In this document: positions 16,875 to 26,134 of the stretch, one piece after another | Layout of the letters: each line of letters begins with the position of its first letter | Position numbering within the stretch: position 1 is the stretch's first letter | Source of the DNA: DAITQM01 sp039794245 | GTDB taxonomy: Bacteria > Pseudomonadota > Gammaproteobacteria > Xanthomonadales > Wenzhouxiangellaceae | Direction of reading: 5' to 3' | Assembly (NCBI GenBank): GCA_039794245.1 | Contig: JBDIVS010000004.1 | Coordinates: forward strand, 1 to 64,000 | Length of the DNA stretch: 64,000 bases | Position numbers and translations under genes: made by a program | Notes under the pieces: model-generated | What the model saw: the letters and a program-made list of their open reading frames with translations, nothing else | Database searches by the model: none | What the model was told of the DNA's origin: nothing

Positions 16875-18583
16875 AAGAGGCGCGCTCGACAACTTCGCCC
16901 ACTGCCACGGCCGTCGGACGCCTCGGCGTGCTGCTCGCCTTTTTTGCGCTGGCGGCGCTGGCGCTGGTGGCGCGGGCCGTGAACTTGCAGGTCATGGAAG
17001 CCGACGCCTGGCAGGACGAAGGCGCGGCGCAATATCTCAGAACCGTTGAACTGCCGGTGGTCCGCGGTCAGATCAACGACCGCAACGGCGAACCCCTGGC
17101 GGTCAGTACGCCGGTCACCTCGCTGGCCGCGAAGCCGGCGCGGCTGCTCGACGTGCCGGGGCAGACGGCCCGGCTTGCCGGGCTGCTGGATTATGCCGCC
17201 GATGACCTCGAACGGACGCTGGTCAGCCGGCAAGCGCGCGATTTTCTCTGGCTGCGCCGGCACCTTTTGCCGGAAACCGCCGCCGCGCTGCGCGATTCGG
17301 GCATTGAGGGGTTGATCTTCCGCCGCGAATACAAACGCTTTTATCCGGCCGGCGAAGTGGCGGCGCAGGTCATCGGCCTGACCAATATCGACGATATCGG
17401 CCAGGAGGGCGTCGAGTTGATGTTCAACGATTGGCTGCGCGGCACACCCGGCAGCCAGCGCGTGATCCGCGATGCCCGCGGTCGGGTGATCAGGCACGTC
17501 GAACGGTTGCGCGATGCCGCGCCGGGGCGCGACCTGACTTTGACCATCGACCTGCGCTTGCAGTACCTGGCTTATCGCGAGTTGCAGGCGGCGGTTCTCG
17601 AACACGGCGCCGGGGCGGCGAGCCTGGTGCTGCTCGATGCGCAAAACGGCGACATCCTGGCGCTGGTCAATTATCCGTCGTTCAACCCCAACCAGCGCAG
17701 CGTCAAACCCGGCGACGAGATGCGCAACCGGGCGCTGACCGACCCGTTCGAGCCGGGGTCGGTGATCAAACCGTTCATCGCCGCGGCCTATCTCGAAGCC
17801 GGGATCGCGACGCCGGCGACGCCGGTCGATACCACGCCGGGGCGGCTGCCGGTCGGCGATTTCACCGTGCGCGACATCCGCGATTACGGCCAGCTCGACT
17901 TGACCGGTGTGCTCGCCAAATCGAGCAACGTCGGGATGGCCAAACTGGCCTTGACGGTGCCCGGTGAGCACCTGCGCAATGTGCTCGAACGCTTCGGCTT
18001 CGGGGCGATCTCAGGTACCGGTTTCCCCGGCGAATCGCCCGGCGTCCTGCGCCGCCGCCAGCGCTGGACGCCGCTCGAACAGGCGACGTTGTCTTATGGT
18101 TACGGCCTGTCGGTGACCTTATTGCAGCTCGCTCAGGCGTACGGCGCGATCGCCGCCGGCGGCCGGTTGCACGAGCCCAGGCTGCTGCGCCTCGAGACGC
18201 CGCCGGCGACGCGCTCGGTGCTCGACCCGGCGCTCGCCCGGCAATTGACCGCGATGCTCGAGGCGGTCACCGCGCCGGGCGGTACGGGCAGCGCGGCGCG
18301 TGTGCCGCTGTACCGTGTTGCGGGCAAGACCGGCACCTCGCGCAAGAACAGCGAAGGGGTGTACCAGGCGCGTTACTTCGCGAGTTTCGCCGGCTTCGCG
18401 CCGGTCAGCCGGCCGGCGCTGGTGCTGGCCGTGCAGCTTGACGATCCGGCCGGCGACGACTATTACGGCGGGGCGATCGCGGCGCCGGTGTTCGCCCGGG
18501 TGATGGCCGGGGCGTTGCGTATTCTCGATATCCCGCCCGACGATTACGACCAGTTGTACGCGGCGGCGGAAGCGCGGCGATGA
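16871..18583 (+). CDS. ftsI: peptidoglycan D,D-transpeptidase FtsI (PBP3)
   Basis: A 570-residue class B penicillin-binding protein that cross-links septal peptidoglycan with FtsW. One N-terminal membrane segment (about residues 17-38) precedes the dimerisation domain with VRGQINDRNGEPLAVS. The transpeptidase motifs are SVIK with catalytic Ser297, SSN at 351-353 and KTGT at 486-489. Length and spacing are typical of PBP3. ATGA overlaps on both sides indicate one transcript with coupled translation. Confidence 0.97.
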   Translation: MKEARSTTSPTATAVGRLGVLLAFFALAALALVARAVNLQVMEADAWQDEGAAQYLRTVELPVVRGQINDRNGEPLAVSTPVTSLAAKPARLLDVPGQTARLAGLLDYAADDLERTLVSRQARDFLWLRRHLLPETAAALRDSGIEGLIFRREYKRFYPAGEVAAQVIGLTNIDDIGQEGVELMFNDWLRGTPGSQRVIRDARGRVIRHVERLRDAAPGRDLTLTIDLRLQYLAYRELQAAVLEHGAGAASLVLLDAQNGDILALVNYPSFNPNQRSVKPGDEMRNRALTDPFEPGSVIKPFIAAAYLEAGIATPATPVDTTPGRLPVGDFTVRDIRDYGQLDLTGVLAKSSNVGMAKLALTVPGEHLRNVLERFGFGAISGTGFPGESPGVLRRRQRWTPLEQATLSYGYGLSVTLLQLAQAYGAIAAGGRLHEPRLLRLETPPATRSVLDPALARQLTAMLEAVTAPGGTGSAARVPLYRVAGKTGTSRKNSEGVYQARYFASFAGFAPVSRPALVLAVQLDDPAGDDYYGGAIAAPVFARVMAGALRILDIPPDDYDQLYAAAEARR

Positions 18584-20055
18584 TACGGCGCCGTCTTCTC
18601 GCCGACTGGCTGGCGCCGTGGCTGCCGGCGGCCGAGCTGCCGCCGCTTGAGGTCCGCGGTGTCGTTGCCGATTCGCGGCGGGTCCGCCGGGGCGAGGTGT
18701 TCTGCGCCGTCCGCGGGGCAGGCCACGATGGTCTCGATTTCGCCGCCGAGGCCGTTGCCCGCGGCGCCGTTGCCGTGCTCGCCGCGCCGCGCCCGAGCCG
18801 GCCGGTGCTCGGTGTGCCGGTGATCTATATCGAGGCGTTCGAAAATCACCTCGGGGCGATCGCCGCGCGCTTTTACGATGACCCGTCCGGACGGCTGCGG
18901 GTGATCGGGATCACCGGCACCAACGGCAAAAGTTCGGTTGCCCATTTTCTCGCCCAGGCCTGGTCGGCGGTCAGTGGTCAGCCGGGCGCTCTGTGCGGGA
19001 CGCTGGGCAGCGGCCCGCCCGCCGACCTCAAACCGCTCGCTCATACCACACCGGATGCAGTCACCTTGCAGGGCGAGCTGGCGCGCCTGGCCGCTGCCGG
19101 TTACGGCATGGTCGCGCTGGAAGTGTCGTCGCATGCCCTGAGCCAGGGGCGGGTCAACGGCACGCATTTCACCGCCGCGGTGTTCACCAATCTGAGCCGC
19201 GATCACCTCGATTATCACGAGGATCTAAGCGTTTACGGAGCGACCAAGGCGCGGTTGTTTTATGAACACGCCCCCGGTCTTGCCGTGTTGAATACCGCCG
19301 ACGCCTTCGGCGCGGCGCTCGCCGCCGAGTTGAACGGCCGCCTGCCCGTGGTGCGTTATGCCGTCGATGCCCACGCCCCGGCCGATGTCCGCGGCACCGT
19401 GGAGATGGTGAGCGCCGCCGGCCTCAAGCTCCGGCTCGCCACGCCGTGGGGCGAAGCGTCGATCGCGCCTTCGATCCTCGGCCGTTTCCAGGCACACAAC
19501 ATCACCGCCGCGGCCGCCGCGCTGGGCGGCCTGGGACTGCCTTTCGATCGTCTCGCCGCCGCGCTTGACGCCCTAGCTCCGGTGCCCGGCCGGATGCAGC
19601 CGGTGACGATCGGCAACGGGCGGCCGGCGGTGCTCGTCGATTACGCCCACACGCCCGATGCGCTCGCCAACGCCCTGCGCACGGCGCGCGAGATGACCGG
19701 CGGCCGGCTGTGCGTGGTCTTCGGTTGCGGCGGCGAGCGGGATCCGGGCAAGCGGCCGTTGATGGGCGAGGTTGCGGTGTCGCTCGCCGACCGGGTGATT
19801 CTGACCGACGACAACCCGCGCCACGAATCGCCGGCGGCGATTGTCGCGGCGATCGAAAGCGGCATGACCGGTGCGGCCTTTGATGTGATCCACGACCGGG
19901 CGGCGGCGATCCGGACGGCGATCGCCGCCGCCGGGCCCGGCGATCTGGTGCTGATCGCCGGCAAGGGCCACGAGAAGGTCCAGATGATCGGCGACCGGCG
20001 CCGGCCGTTCGACGACGCGGCGGTGGCCCGCCACTGCCTGGAGGAAGCGGCATGA
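18580..20055 (+). CDS. murE: UDP-MurNAc-tripeptide synthetase (meso-DAP adding)
   Basis: A 491-residue Mur ligase that adds the third residue of the stem peptide in the cytoplasm. The ATP loop is GTNGKS at 113-118. The substrate motif DNPR at 411-414 is the signature of meso-diaminopimelate-adding MurE, so a DAP-type cell wall is expected. HAPADV, VDYAHTPDAL and AGKGHEKVQ are further family motifs. Overlaps ftsI and murF by ATGA. Confidence 0.97.
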   Translation: MIRRRLLADWLAPWLPAAELPPLEVRGVVADSRRVRRGEVFCAVRGAGHDGLDFAAEAVARGAVAVLAAPRPSRPVLGVPVIYIEAFENHLGAIAARFYDDPSGRLRVIGITGTNGKSSVAHFLAQAWSAVSGQPGALCGTLGSGPPADLKPLAHTTPDAVTLQGELARLAAAGYGMVALEVSSHALSQGRVNGTHFTAAVFTNLSRDHLDYHEDLSVYGATKARLFYEHAPGLAVLNTADAFGAALAAELNGRLPVVRYAVDAHAPADVRGTVEMVSAAGLKLRLATPWGEASIAPSILGRFQAHNITAAAAALGGLGLPFDRLAAALDALAPVPGRMQPVTIGNGRPAVLVDYAHTPDALANALRTAREMTGGRLCVVFGCGGERDPGKRPLMGEVAVSLADRVILTDDNPRHESPAAIVAAIESGMTGAAFDVIHDRAAAIRTAIAAAGPGDLVLIAGKGHEKVQMIGDRRRPFDDAAVARHCLEEAA

Positions 20056-21380
20056 TCCGGATGTCGCTCAGCCGGGCGGCGGCGGTGACCGGCGGCGTGG
20101 TCCACGGCGCTGACGTGACATGGTGCGGCATCGGCATCGACAGCCGCAAGATCCGGCCGGGCATGCTGTTCGTCGCGTTGCCCGGCAGCCGGGCCGACGG
20201 CCACGATTTTGTTACCGCCGCGGCGCAGGCCGGCGCCGCCGCGGCGCTAGTCCAACGCGTGCAGCCGGTCGCTCTGCCGCAACTGGTCGTGGACTTTGGC
20301 GAACGCGCCCTCGGCCGCCTCGCCGCGGCGTGGCGCGCCGGGATGGGGGCGATCGTCATTGCGATCACCGGCAGCAACGGCAAAACGACGGTCAAGAACC
20401 TGCTGGCCGCCGTGCTGGCCCTGGAGGCGCCGGTGCTGGCCACCGCCGGCAATCTGAACAACGAACTCGGCGTGCCGCTGACGCTGGCCGGCCTCGGCCC
20501 CGAGCATCGTTACGCGGTGCTCGAAATGGGCGCCCGCCGGCCGGGCGACCTGACGTACCTGGCTTCGCTGGCCCGGCCCACCGTGGCACTGGTCAACAAT
20601 GCCGCGCCGGCGCACCTGGAGACTTTCGGCAGCCTGGAAGGGGTAGCCCGCGGCAAGGGCGAGATTTATACTGCGCTGCCGCCCGACGGCATTGCCGTGG
20701 TCAACGCCGATGAATCGTTCGCCGCGGAGTGGGCGGCGCTCGCCGCGCCGCGGCGCATCGTGCGTTTCGGCCGCAGCGCGGCGGCCGACGTCCGGCTGGT
20801 CGATGACGATGCCGTGATTGTCACACCGGGCGGCCGCTTTTTGCTCGAATTGCAACTGCCCGGCGCCCACAACCGGATGAACGCGGCGGCCGCCGCGGCG
20901 CTGGCCTACGCCCTCGACGTGCCGGCCGCGACGATCGCTGCCGGTCTGGCGGCGGTCGGACCCGAAGCCGGCAGGCTGGTCAGAACGGTCACGGGCCGCG
21001 GCTTTACTGTCATTGATGACAGCTACAACGCCAACCCGGCGTCGCTCGCCGCGGCGCTGGAAGCCGCCGCCGGCGGCGGGCCGCTGTGGCTGGTCCTCGG
21101 CGATCTCGCCGAACTCGGCGCGCAAAGCCCTGCATTGCACGCCACGATGGGCCGCACGGCGCGGGCCGCGGGCGTCGCGCGGCTGTTTGCCTGCGGGCCG
21201 CTTTGCCGCCATACGGTCGAAGCTTTCGGCGCCGGCGGGGCTCATTTCACCAGCCGCGAGGCGCTGCTCGCCGCGCTGGTGCCGCAACTTGCGCCCGGCA
21301 TCGTCTGCCTGGTCAAAGGCTCGCGCTCGGCCGGCATGGAGCATGTCGCGCAGGCGCTGCTCGCCGCAGGGGGTGCGTGA
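20052..21380 (+). CDS. murF: UDP-MurNAc-pentapeptide synthetase
   Basis: A 442-residue Mur ligase that joins D-Ala-D-Ala to the tripeptide precursor. The ATP loop GSNGKTT lies at about 107-113. AGNLNNELGVPLTL and DDSYNANPASLAAAL are strong MurF signatures. It starts inside the murE stop and its last base is shared with the mraY start codon. Confidence 0.97.
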   Translation: MIRMSLSRAAAVTGGVVHGADVTWCGIGIDSRKIRPGMLFVALPGSRADGHDFVTAAAQAGAAAALVQRVQPVALPQLVVDFGERALGRLAAAWRAGMGAIVIAITGSNGKTTVKNLLAAVLALEAPVLATAGNLNNELGVPLTLAGLGPEHRYAVLEMGARRPGDLTYLASLARPTVALVNNAAPAHLETFGSLEGVARGKGEIYTALPPDGIAVVNADESFAAEWAALAAPRRIVRFGRSAAADVRLVDDDAVIVTPGGRFLLELQLPGAHNRMNAAAAAALAYALDVPAATIAAGLAAVGPEAGRLVRTVTGRGFTVIDDSYNANPASLAAALEAAAGGGPLWLVLGDLAELGAQSPALHATMGRTARAAGVARLFACGPLCRHTVEAFGAGGAHFTSREALLAALVPQLAPGIVCLVKGSRSAGMEHVAQALLAAGGA

Positions 21381-22462
21381 TGCTGCTGTGGATCAGCCAG
21401 CAATTGAGCGCGCTCAATCCGGATTTCAACCTGTTCGGCTATATCACGGCGCGCACGATCCTCGCGGCGCTGACCGCGCTCGCCGTCGCGCTGTTCGCCG
21501 GGCCGACCATGATCCGCCGCCTCAAGGGCATGCAGATCGGCCAGACGGTGCGCCCGGAAGGGCCGCAGAGCCATCTCGTCAAGGCCGGCACGCCGACGAT
21601 GGGCGGGGCGCTGATCCTGGTCGCCGTGGTGCTCGGCGTACTCGCCTGGGGCGACCTCAATAACCATTACGTCTGGACGGTCCTCGCTGTCACCGTCGCC
21701 TTCGGGGCGATCGGCTGGTACGACGATTACCGCAAGCTGGTGCGCCGCGACAGCCGCGGCCTGCCGGCGCGCTGGAAATATCTCGGCCAGTCGCTGGCCG
21801 GCCTCGGTGCCGCGGTGTACCTCTACAGCCAGGCCCGGGAGCCGGCGGCGACGGCGCTGCTCTTGCCGTTCTTCAAGGACGCCGTGATCCCGCTCGGCGC
21901 CGGATTTATCGTCCTGGTCTATTTCGTGATCGTCGGCAGCAGCAATGCCGTCAACCTGACCGACGGCCTGGACGGCCTGGCGATCATGCCGGTCGTCCTG
22001 ATCGCCGGCGCATTAGGTGTATTTGCCTATGCCACGGGCAACAGCATCTTCGCCGGGTACCTAGCCATCCCTTACGTCGCCGGGGCCGGCGAACTGGCCG
22101 TGGTGTGCGGCGCGCTGGCCGGCGCCGGGCTCGGTTTTTTGTGGTTCAACACCTACCCGGCGCAGGTGTTCATGGGCGACATCGGCGCTCTGGCGCTCGG
22201 CGCCGCGCTCGGCACGATCGCGGTGATCGTCCGCCAGGAGCTGGTGTTCATGTTGATGTCCGGGGTTTTCGTGATCGAGACGTTGTCGGTGATCATCCAG
22301 GTCGCGTCGTTCAAGCTGACCGGCAAGCGGGTGTTCAAGATGGCGCCGCTGCACCATCACTACGAACTGCGCGGCTGGCCCGAGCCGCGGGTGATCGTCC
22401 GCTTCTGGATCATCTCGGTGATTTTGGTGCTGTTCGGTCTTTTGACCCTGAAGGTGCGCTGA
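21380..22462 (+). CDS. mraY: phospho-N-acetylmuramoyl-pentapeptide transferase
   Basis: A 360-residue polytopic inner-membrane enzyme that makes lipid I from undecaprenyl phosphate and UDP-MurNAc-pentapeptide. Visible signatures are GTPTMGGAL, WYDDYRKLVRRDSRGL, SSNAVNLTDGLDGLAI with the catalytic acidic residues, FMGDIGALALGAALG and MAPLHHHYEL. About ten membrane segments are predicted. Where most gammaproteobacteria have murD next, the mraY stop here overlaps the ftsW start by one base. Confidence 0.97.
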   Translation: MLLWISQQLSALNPDFNLFGYITARTILAALTALAVALFAGPTMIRRLKGMQIGQTVRPEGPQSHLVKAGTPTMGGALILVAVVLGVLAWGDLNNHYVWTVLAVTVAFGAIGWYDDYRKLVRRDSRGLPARWKYLGQSLAGLGAAVYLYSQAREPAATALLLPFFKDAVIPLGAGFIVLVYFVIVGSSNAVNLTDGLDGLAIMPVVLIAGALGVFAYATGNSIFAGYLAIPYVAGAGELAVVCGALAGAGLGFLWFNTYPAQVFMGDIGALALGAALGTIAVIVRQELVFMLMSGVFVIETLSVIIQVASFKLTGKRVFKMAPLHHHYELRGWPEPRVIVRFWIISVILVLFGLLTLKVR

Positions 22463-23643
22463 TGAACGCCGCATCCACAAGGCAGGCGATCCGCCACGGC
22501 GAGCGCGGCGAGCGGCTGGCGCTCGATGCGGCGATCTGGATTCCGGCGCTGCTGATCGCCGCGTTCGGTGTCGTGATGGTCGCCTCGTCGTCGGTGGCGA
22601 TCGCCGAACGGGCCGGGGTTGCGCCGTTCAGTTTCGTCGCCCGCCATCTATTGTTCATGGCCATCGGCGCCGGCCTCGGCGCGGCGTTGTACCACGCCGG
22701 CAGCCAGGCGCTCGAGCGGGTCAGCCGGCCGCTGGCCTTGCTCGCCGTATTGCTCCTGCTTTTGCCGCTGCTCCCCGGCATCGGTGTCGAGATCAACGGC
22801 GCGCGGCGCTGGATCGAATTGGGCGTCACCCGTTTCCAGGTGGTCGAAGCGGTGAAACTGTTGCTGATCCTGGCGATCGCCGGCTACCTCGCCCGGCAGC
22901 GGGCGAGCGCCCGCGGTTCGTTCTGGGTGACGCTCAAGCCGCTGCTCCTCGGCGCGCTTCTGGCGGCGCTGCTGCTCAAGCAGCCCGATATGGGCAGCGC
23001 CCTGGTGCTGCTGGCGATTGCCGGCGGCATGGTGCTGCTCGCCGGCGCCCCGTGGCGGCATTTGATGCTGCCGGCGCTCGGCAGCGTGCCGTTGTTGACG
23101 ATGGCGGCGCTCGAACCGTACCGCTGGGCGCGGTTGACGACATTCATCGCCCCCGAGAAGGATCCGACGGGCGACGGTTACCAACTGCTGCAGGCGTTGA
23201 TCGCGGTCGGCCGCGGCGAATTGTTCGGCGTCGGGCTCGGGGCCAGCATCCAGAAATTGTTTTATCTGCCCGAGGCGCACAATGACTTCGTTTTCGCCGT
23301 CATCGCCGAGGAACTCGGACTGGCCGGCGTCGTCGCCGTGCTCGCCGCCTTCGCCGTGCTGGTCGGCCGCATCCTGCTCGGCGGCTTGGCCGCCGAGCGC
23401 CTGGGACAACCGTTCAGCGCCTTCGTGTTGTACGGCATCGGCCTGTGGCTCGGCTTGCAGGTGCTGATCAGCTCCGGGGTCAACCTCGGCGTGTTGCCGA
23501 CCACTGGACTGACCTTGCCGCTGATCAGCACCGGCGGCAGCAGCATGGTGATGGTCGGGGCGGCGCTCGGCCTGGCCCTGCGCCTCAAGCGCGAGATCGA
23601 CGACGAGCGTCTGGCGGCGCCGCGACGGAGGGTGTGGGCATGA
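22462..23643 (+). CDS. ftsW: peptidoglycan glycosyltransferase FtsW
   Basis: A 393-residue SEDS-family membrane protein that polymerises lipid II at the septum with FtsI. An N-terminal cytoplasmic tail of about 30 residues precedes ten predicted membrane spans. NGARRWIELG, KQPDMGSALVL, PEAHNDFVFAVIAEELG and LPLISTGGSSM are family signatures, including the conserved Asp of the extracellular loop. It directly follows mraY and overlaps murG by ATGA. Confidence 0.96.
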   Translation: MNAASTRQAIRHGERGERLALDAAIWIPALLIAAFGVVMVASSSVAIAERAGVAPFSFVARHLLFMAIGAGLGAALYHAGSQALERVSRPLALLAVLLLLLPLLPGIGVEINGARRWIELGVTRFQVVEAVKLLLILAIAGYLARQRASARGSFWVTLKPLLLGALLAALLLKQPDMGSALVLLAIAGGMVLLAGAPWRHLMLPALGSVPLLTMAALEPYRWARLTTFIAPEKDPTGDGYQLLQALIAVGRGELFGVGLGASIQKLFYLPEAHNDFVFAVIAEELGLAGVVAVLAAFAVLVGRILLGGLAAERLGQPFSAFVLYGIGLWLGLQVLISSGVNLGVLPTTGLTLPLISTGGSSMVMVGAALGLALRLKREIDDERLAAPRRRVWA

Positions 23644-24719
23644 ACGGCGCAGTGGAGAAAGTGCTGATCATGGCTGCCGGCACCGGTGGGCATATCTTTC
23701 CCGGCCTGGCGGTCGGCGCGGCGCTCGCGGCGCGCGGCGCGGCCGTCATCTGGCTCGGGACACCGGCCGGCATGGAGGGGCGACTGGTCAGGGACGCCGG
23801 TTACCCGCTGTTCACGATCGCGATCGGGGGGTTGCGCGGCCGCGGCCTTGGCGCCTGGCTGCTTGGCCCGTGGCGGGCCGGCCGTGCCGTGTTCGCGGCG
23901 CTGGCGATCCTGCGCCGCGAGCGCCCGGCGTGCGTGTTGAGCATGGGCGGCTATGTCGCCGGGCCGGGCGGGGTGGCGGCGCGGCTGGCCGGCATCCCGC
24001 TCGTGATCCATGAACAAAACCGCATTCCGGGCCTGACCAACCGCTGGCTGGCGCGCTTTGCGGCGATCGTCTGCACCGGCTTTGCCGGGACGTTCGAGCG
24101 ACCGGGCGTCAGGGTCACCGGCAACCCGGTCCGCGGCGCCCTGCTGGCTGCTGACAACGTCCGGGAGCGGTATCGCCGGCGGCAGGGGCCGCCGCGGCTA
24201 TTGGTTCTCGGCGGCAGCCGCGGGGCAAGGTATTTCAACGAAACGGTGCCGCCGGCGCTCGCGGCTTTCGCGGCCGGCACCGTCCCTGAGGTGCGCCACC
24301 AGTGCGGTGAAAACGCCGTGGCGGAAACCCGGGCGGCCTATCAGCGCGGCGGTATCGCCGCCGATGTCGTGCCGTTCATCGACGATATGGCCGCCGCCTA
24401 TGGCTGGGCCGACCTGGTGCTGGCGCGCAGCGGGGCGCTGACTGTCAGCGAACTGGCGGCTGCCGGGGTGGCCGCGTTTCTGGTGCCATACCCGTATGCC
24501 GTCGACGATCACCAGTGGGCCAACGGCGAAATCCTCGCGGCGGCCGGCGCGGCCCGCCTCGAACGCCAGGACGGACTCGACGCCGCACACCTGGCGGCCG
24601 GGCTCGAACCGCTGCTCAACGACCGTCCATTGCTCGCGACGATGGCCGAGTCGGCCCGCCGGCTGGCTCGCTCCGACGCCGCCGAGCAGGTCGCCGCGGC
24701 CTGCCTGGAGGCGATGTGA
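23640..24719 (+). CDS. murG: lipid II synthase (GlcNAc transferase) MurG
   Basis: A 359-residue peripheral glycosyltransferase that adds GlcNAc to lipid I. The N-terminal loop AAGTGGHIFPGLA (residues 12-24), MGGYVAGPGGVAA, HEQNRIPGLTNRWLA and VLGGSRGARYFNE are typical. The donor-binding region carries ARSGALTVSELAAAG and VPYPYAVDDHQWANGE. Length is normal. It is coupled to ftsW and murC by overlapping start and stop codons. Confidence 0.97.
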   Translation: MNGAVEKVLIMAAGTGGHIFPGLAVGAALAARGAAVIWLGTPAGMEGRLVRDAGYPLFTIAIGGLRGRGLGAWLLGPWRAGRAVFAALAILRRERPACVLSMGGYVAGPGGVAARLAGIPLVIHEQNRIPGLTNRWLARFAAIVCTGFAGTFERPGVRVTGNPVRGALLAADNVRERYRRRQGPPRLLVLGGSRGARYFNETVPPALAAFAAGTVPEVRHQCGENAVAETRAAYQRGGIAADVVPFIDDMAAAYGWADLVLARSGALTVSELAAAGVAAFLVPYPYAVDDHQWANGEILAAAGAARLERQDGLDAAHLAAGLEPLLNDRPLLATMAESARRLARSDAAEQVAAACLEAM

Positions 24720-26134
24720 TGACCCGCCGGAGCCGCTTTCAGGACCGCGTGCGCCGCGTGCACATGGTCGGCATCGGCGGCGCCGGCATGAGCGGCATCG
24801 CTGAGGTGCTGATGCGGCTCGGTTTTACCGTCACCGGCAGCGATCTGGCCGACAGCGAGGCCGTCCGCCGCCTGCGCCGGCTTGGGGCCGTTGTCCATCC
24901 GGCTCACGACGCGGCGCAGGTCGAAGGGGCCGATGTCCTGGTCGTCTCCAGTGCCATCGCTGCCGGCAACCCCGAGATCGCCGCGGCCCGTGCGGCGCGG
25001 ATTCCGGTCGTGCCGCGGGCCGAGATGCTCGGTGAGCTGATGCGCTTCCGCGAGGGCATTGCGGTGGCCGGCAGTCACGGCAAAACGACGACCACCAGCC
25101 TGACGGCGAGCCTGCTGGCCGCCGGCGGACTCGATCCGACCTGTGTCATCGGTGGCGTCGTCAATGCCTTCGGCAGCCATGCCCGCCTGGGCGGCGGTTC
25201 GTACTTGGTGGCCGAAGCCGACGAGAGCGATGGGACGTTCTTGTTGTTGCAGCCGATGATCGCGGTCGTCACCAACATCGATCGCGACCACCTCGGCCAC
25301 TACGGCGGCCGTTTCGATCGCCTGGTCGCGGCCTTCGAGGAATTCGTCCATCACGTGCCGTTTTACGGCCTGGTGGTGATCGCCGGCGACGATCCCGAAC
25401 TCCAGGCGCTGGCGCCGCGCATCCACCGGCCGCTGTTGGTCGCCGGTCTCGCGGCCGATGCCGGGGTGCGGGCCAGCGCGGTCGTGGCTGAGGGCCTGGC
25501 GATGCGCTTTATGCTGCACCTGCCGGGCGCGGCGCCGCAGCCCGTCCGGCTCAACCTGCCGGGGGTGCACAACGTGCAGAACGCCTTGTGTGCCGCGGCC
25601 GTGGCGTATGAACTCGGGGTCGATGCCCGGACCATTGCCGCCGCCCTCGGCGAGTTCGGCGGTGTCGGCCGGCGTTTCGCCCTGATCGGCCGCTGGGCCG
25701 TCGCCGGCGGCGAAGCCGAGTTGTACGAGGATTATGCCCACCACCCGCGCGAGATCGCGGCGGTGATGGCGGCGGCGCGCGCCGCCTGGCCCGGCCGGCG
25801 GTTGGTCGTCGTTTTCCAGCCGCACCGCTACAGCCGGACCCGGGACCTGATCGACGAATTCGCTGCCGTGCTGGCCGCCGCCGATGTGCTGCTCGTCGCC
25901 CCGGTCTACGCCGCGGGCGAAGCGGTGATCGAGGAAGGGCGGGCCGAACGGCTGTGCCGGACGATCCGCTCGCACGGCAAGGTCGAACCGGTTTATCTCC
26001 CCGAACTTTGCGCCTTACGCGATAGGCTGCCGCGCTTTCTCGCGGCCGGCGACCACGTCCTTCTGCTCGGCGCCGGCGATATCGGCCGCCTCTCCGCCGA
26101 GTTGCGCAGCGAGTTGGCGGAGGCGGCGGCATGA
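24719..26134 (+). CDS. murC: UDP-N-acetylmuramate--L-alanine ligase
   Basis: A 471-residue Mur ligase that adds L-alanine to UDP-MurNAc, the first stem-peptide step. HMVGIGGAGMSGIAEVL (nucleotide-binding N-terminus), GSHGKTTTTS at 118-127, EADESDGTFL and the later YEDYAHHPREI are diagnostic. The upstream overlap with murG is a single base. The next gene is ddl; the murB gene that often sits between murC and ddl is absent. Confidence 0.97.
   Translation: MTRRSRFQDRVRRVHMVGIGGAGMSGIAEVLMRLGFTVTGSDLADSEAVRRLRRLGAVVHPAHDAAQVEGADVLVVSSAIAAGNPEIAAARAARIPVVPRAEMLGELMRFREGIAVAGSHGKTTTTSLTASLLAAGGLDPTCVIGGVVNAFGSHARLGGGSYLVAEADESDGTFLLLQPMIAVVTNIDRDHLGHYGGRFDRLVAAFEEFVHHVPFYGLVVIAGDDPELQALAPRIHRPLLVAGLAADAGVRASAVVAEGLAMRFMLHLPGAAPQPVRLNLPGVHNVQNALCAAAVAYELGVDARTIAAALGEFGGVGRRFALIGRWAVAGGEAELYEDYAHHPREIAAVMAAARAAWPGRRLVVVFQPHRYSRTRDLIDEFAAVLAAADVLLVAPVYAAGEAVIEEGRAERLCRTIRSHGKVEPVYLPELCALRDRLPRFLAAGDHVLLLGAGDIGRLSAELRSELAEAAA

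Noticed and set aside
24509..25975. 488-codon minus-strand frame over murC
   Set aside because: The true gene on the other strand has all MurC motifs, and the frame is a GC-driven shadow.
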